Origin: Zygnema circumcarinatum
Lineage: Eukaryota > Streptophyta > Zygnematophyceae > Zygnematales > Zygnemataceae
Direction of reading: 5' to 3'
DNA: 64,000 nucleotides
Assembly: GCA_037447605.1 (NCBI GenBank)
Contig: CM074808.1
Location: forward strand, 1,613,805 to 1,677,804
Shown in pieces: positions 62,101 to 64,000 of the stretch; within the stretch, counting starts at the first letter, position 1; every line of letters starts with the position of its first letter. Below the pieces are notes generated by a model. The model was not told the origin of the DNA, did not search any database, and saw only the letters and a program-made list of their open reading frames with translations. Made by a program: the position numbers and the translations under genes.

Positions 62101-63725
62101 CAAATAAAACCTCTGCGCAGCCCACGAAGACTATAAAAAAAAAAAAAAAAAACTCTTTTGCAGATCTTCAGATTAAAAGAGCTGGAAATCAGCTGCTTCC
62201 AACACGCCACACTATTGTGCCTGACTCACCTCAAACGCCGTTACTTTTTGTGGAATCAATGCGTCCTCATTATTCCCAAGGCCCAACTGGCCATTCTGAT
62301 TGCGGCCCCAACTGCAAGACAGTTCGGATCTAAATTAACACCGTTGGCAGTCTGACAAATCCACATATTTGCTCGAGAATATGGACTATTATCCCCGGTG
62401 CTGAAAGGCATTGTCCTGAACGCTCACCTATGAACCTCGCCGTCCCCTGTGATGGCGAGGCAATGACAGTCCCCGCAAGCAATCTGCTTGATTACCAAAC
62501 CGTTCAGAGCTTTGATTGGCTGAGGAATGAACAAGTCACTCGAGTTGCCATGGCCAAGTCGACCAAAATCTCCCCTGCAAGAAGTTTTCGTGATCATAAA
62601 TTTTCGTGAACCAGATAACCAGCGAATGAGGAAAGCGAAAAGCTAATGCATAAAATGTTGTAAGCAGGAAGAACAAATAACTTGCACAATGTAATTTTCC
62701 TGCCTTCGAAATCCAAAGGTCTGCTATAATATCTTCACTGTACGAAAACTTTGATCACAACGAGCATCTGCCTACTTGCGCTGTGCATGATGTAAAACAC
62801 AGCCTCTAAGGCGACAGGAGGAAAGCACCCTCTGCCAAGTTCAACTCATATCGTCTGTTGCGTCTGTCTTTCTTAAAAACGGGTGAATAAGCAATATAAT
62901 GCGCAAAAAGAAATTAGCTTCAACCTGTTCCAATACGCATACAACGATAAAGAGCCCTCTGCCTTGCAGGTTCAAAGTACTAATGTAGCCAAAAGCAAAC
63001 GAAGGTCTACATTTCTCTCAGTATTCCCTATGCGGATGTCTAAGGCCATCAAGTTGCTGGAACTATGCTCAAGCAACTATAATCAGAAATGATATTTTTA
63101 ATTACAAGAGGCATTAAGCTAAAATAATATAAAGCAGCATCCCAACTTCGCAACAGCCCCATAACATGTCCGCTCTCCCATTGTTGATTCAGATGTTTAA
63201 AAATAAAACTAAGCGCAAGTTCATACCATCCCCAGCTCCACACAACATTCTTATCACGTGCGTAAGCAGTTGTATGATCTGCTCCACAAGTTATAGACGT
63301 GATGTCACAATTCTCCAAGGAGTTTATAATGGTTGGCAGATGTCGTTCATTAGCATCCCCATGGCCCAATTGACCATCTTCTCCGCGACCCCATGAACAG
63401 ACTATGTTATCAGCTGCAAAAACGAGGGCAGCACAGAAAGGTCAGACTACTGAATATAGAGTCAGAATGATTGTGTAATCTGCATCTGCGTTTAAGACAG
63501 AGGACAGCATTTGTCAAGGTAGTCAAGAGTGATTAAGGGCTTCAAATCTTTGTCTAATATGGGCCTGAAAGGATCAGTTGAAAAGGAAGAAAAGAAGGTC
63601 GACAAGTTCCAAAATATGTGAAACTAGTGCATACTCAGAAGAGCCACCGTGTGGCTTGCTCCCGCAGACACGAGGAGGACGTGTCGTGGAGGCTCTTTCG
63701 ACATGCTTCCTTCCTGGTCCGGCAT
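59106..63725 (-). CDS. UVR8: UVR8 UV-B photoreceptor
   Basis: Twelve exons (63725-63635, 63413-63227, 62574-62428, 62311-62230, 61866-61711, 61451-61278, 61084-61013, 60855-60787, 60591-60473, 59825-59740, 59474-59422, 59195-59106) encode 441 residues, against 440 in Arabidopsis. UVR8 is a seven-bladed RCC1-type propeller; UV-B absorbed by Trp residues splits the dimer, and the monomer binds COP1. Blades are visible as CSWGRGEDGQLGHGD, WGDFGRLGHG, WGRNQNGQLGLG, YGWGWGRYGNLGLGD, YGWSKYGQLGHGD, WGWNKFGQVGVG and SWGRGTSGQLGHGD. The three GWRH motifs put Trp at 232, 284 and 335 (Arabidopsis 233, 285, 337); the central one reads GWRHS instead of GWRHT. The C27 region keeps SERYAVVPDE, with the COP1-binding Val-Pro at 408-409. 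All phases close. An in-frame ATG 30 codons upstream (63815) could extend the N-terminus, but 63725 gives the usual length. Confidence 0.97.
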
Positions 63726-64000
63726 GGCTTCACTATTGTCAACAACTCTGTCAGGACCTGCAACAAAACGACGCCGAACTTCCTGACCGCGTTGAAGTTC
63801 CAAGTATCTCTGCAACGCCCGCTCCTTCGCTTGGAACCATCACAGGTGCAAGAAATTCCACATACGCGAGCAACCGTTCTCCGCGCCCTACTGTCGCGAC
63901 CCTGCCCTCTTCCCCCTCGGAACCCCCTCACAGCACAAGGCTGTCTGCAGGCCTCGAGTCGTGCGCATGGCGAGAGCCTCGTCTTGCCTCGCCTCGCCTC
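63726..64000 (-). other. UVR8 5' leader and promoter edge
   Basis: The stretch runs upstream of the UVR8 start to the window end. It has in-frame and out-of-frame ATGs (63815, 63931), so upstream reading frames may exist. The last bases are a CGCCT repeat. Confidence 0.5.

Overview
The window is nuclear DNA of a green plant. Nearly every gene is split by short to medium GT-AG introns. It encodes plastid proteins (a J-like NDH subunit candidate and two other plastid-type precursors), a UVR8 photoreceptor, a three-repeat MYB3R factor, plant bHLH and bZIP factors, and CCCTAAA telomere-like repeats. The gene set, the high gene density (about 13 host genes in 64 kb) and a bZIP type that I do not recognise from flowering plants suggest a seed-free land plant or close streptophyte relative. 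That placement is an inference; no species can be read from the sequence.

Layout. 1-2.5 kb is repeat-rich: an hAT-like non-autonomous element (1262-2086, 8-bp target duplication CCTCTCAC) and a palindrome-module repeat. 2.6-5.6 kb (+) is a membrane protein of the rolling-stone-like plant family. 6.56-9.80 kb is an apparently complete Mutator-like (MULE) transposon with ~169-bp terminal inverted repeats and an intact 658-aa FAR1/MULE transposase. It is followed by a second, larger palindrome-module array (9.86-10.51 kb) and a degenerate telomere-like patch. 11.1-14.4 kb (+) is adenylosuccinate synthetase. 15.7-18.8 kb holds a divergent pair of plastid-type genes: an unrecognised two-membrane-segment protein (-) and an ankyrin protein (+). 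19.5-22.7 kb (-) is a bHLH factor with a MYC-type N-terminal domain, preceded by a GC-rich region with microsatellites and GTAC motifs. 24.8-31.1 kb is a second divergent pair: a KH-domain/QG-rich RNA-binding protein (-) and the spliceosomal cyclophilin H (+). 32.1-34.0 kb (+) is an NdhU-like J protein. 35.5-41.9 kb (+) is MYB3R. 43.5-47.4 kb is a third divergent pair: a 61-aa PET117 cytochrome oxidase assembly factor (-) and mitochondrial-type ribosomal protein bL9 (+). 48.4-51.7 kb (+) is an AYR1-like short-chain reductase. 53.8-57.3 kb (-) is an unusual bZIP-like factor. 59.1-63.7 kb (-) is a full-length UVR8.

No operon-like pathway cluster is present. Two themes stand out. First, there are three head-to-head gene pairs in which both partners share a compartment or process (plastid, RNA processing, mitochondrion) and are separated by 137-510 bp between start codons. 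Second, transposons and gene-upstream regions carry the same GTAC-core motifs, and two related arrays built from short palindromes lie directly upstream of genes. Exon coordinates were derived by hand from splice sites, reading phase and protein-family continuity; transcript evidence was not available.
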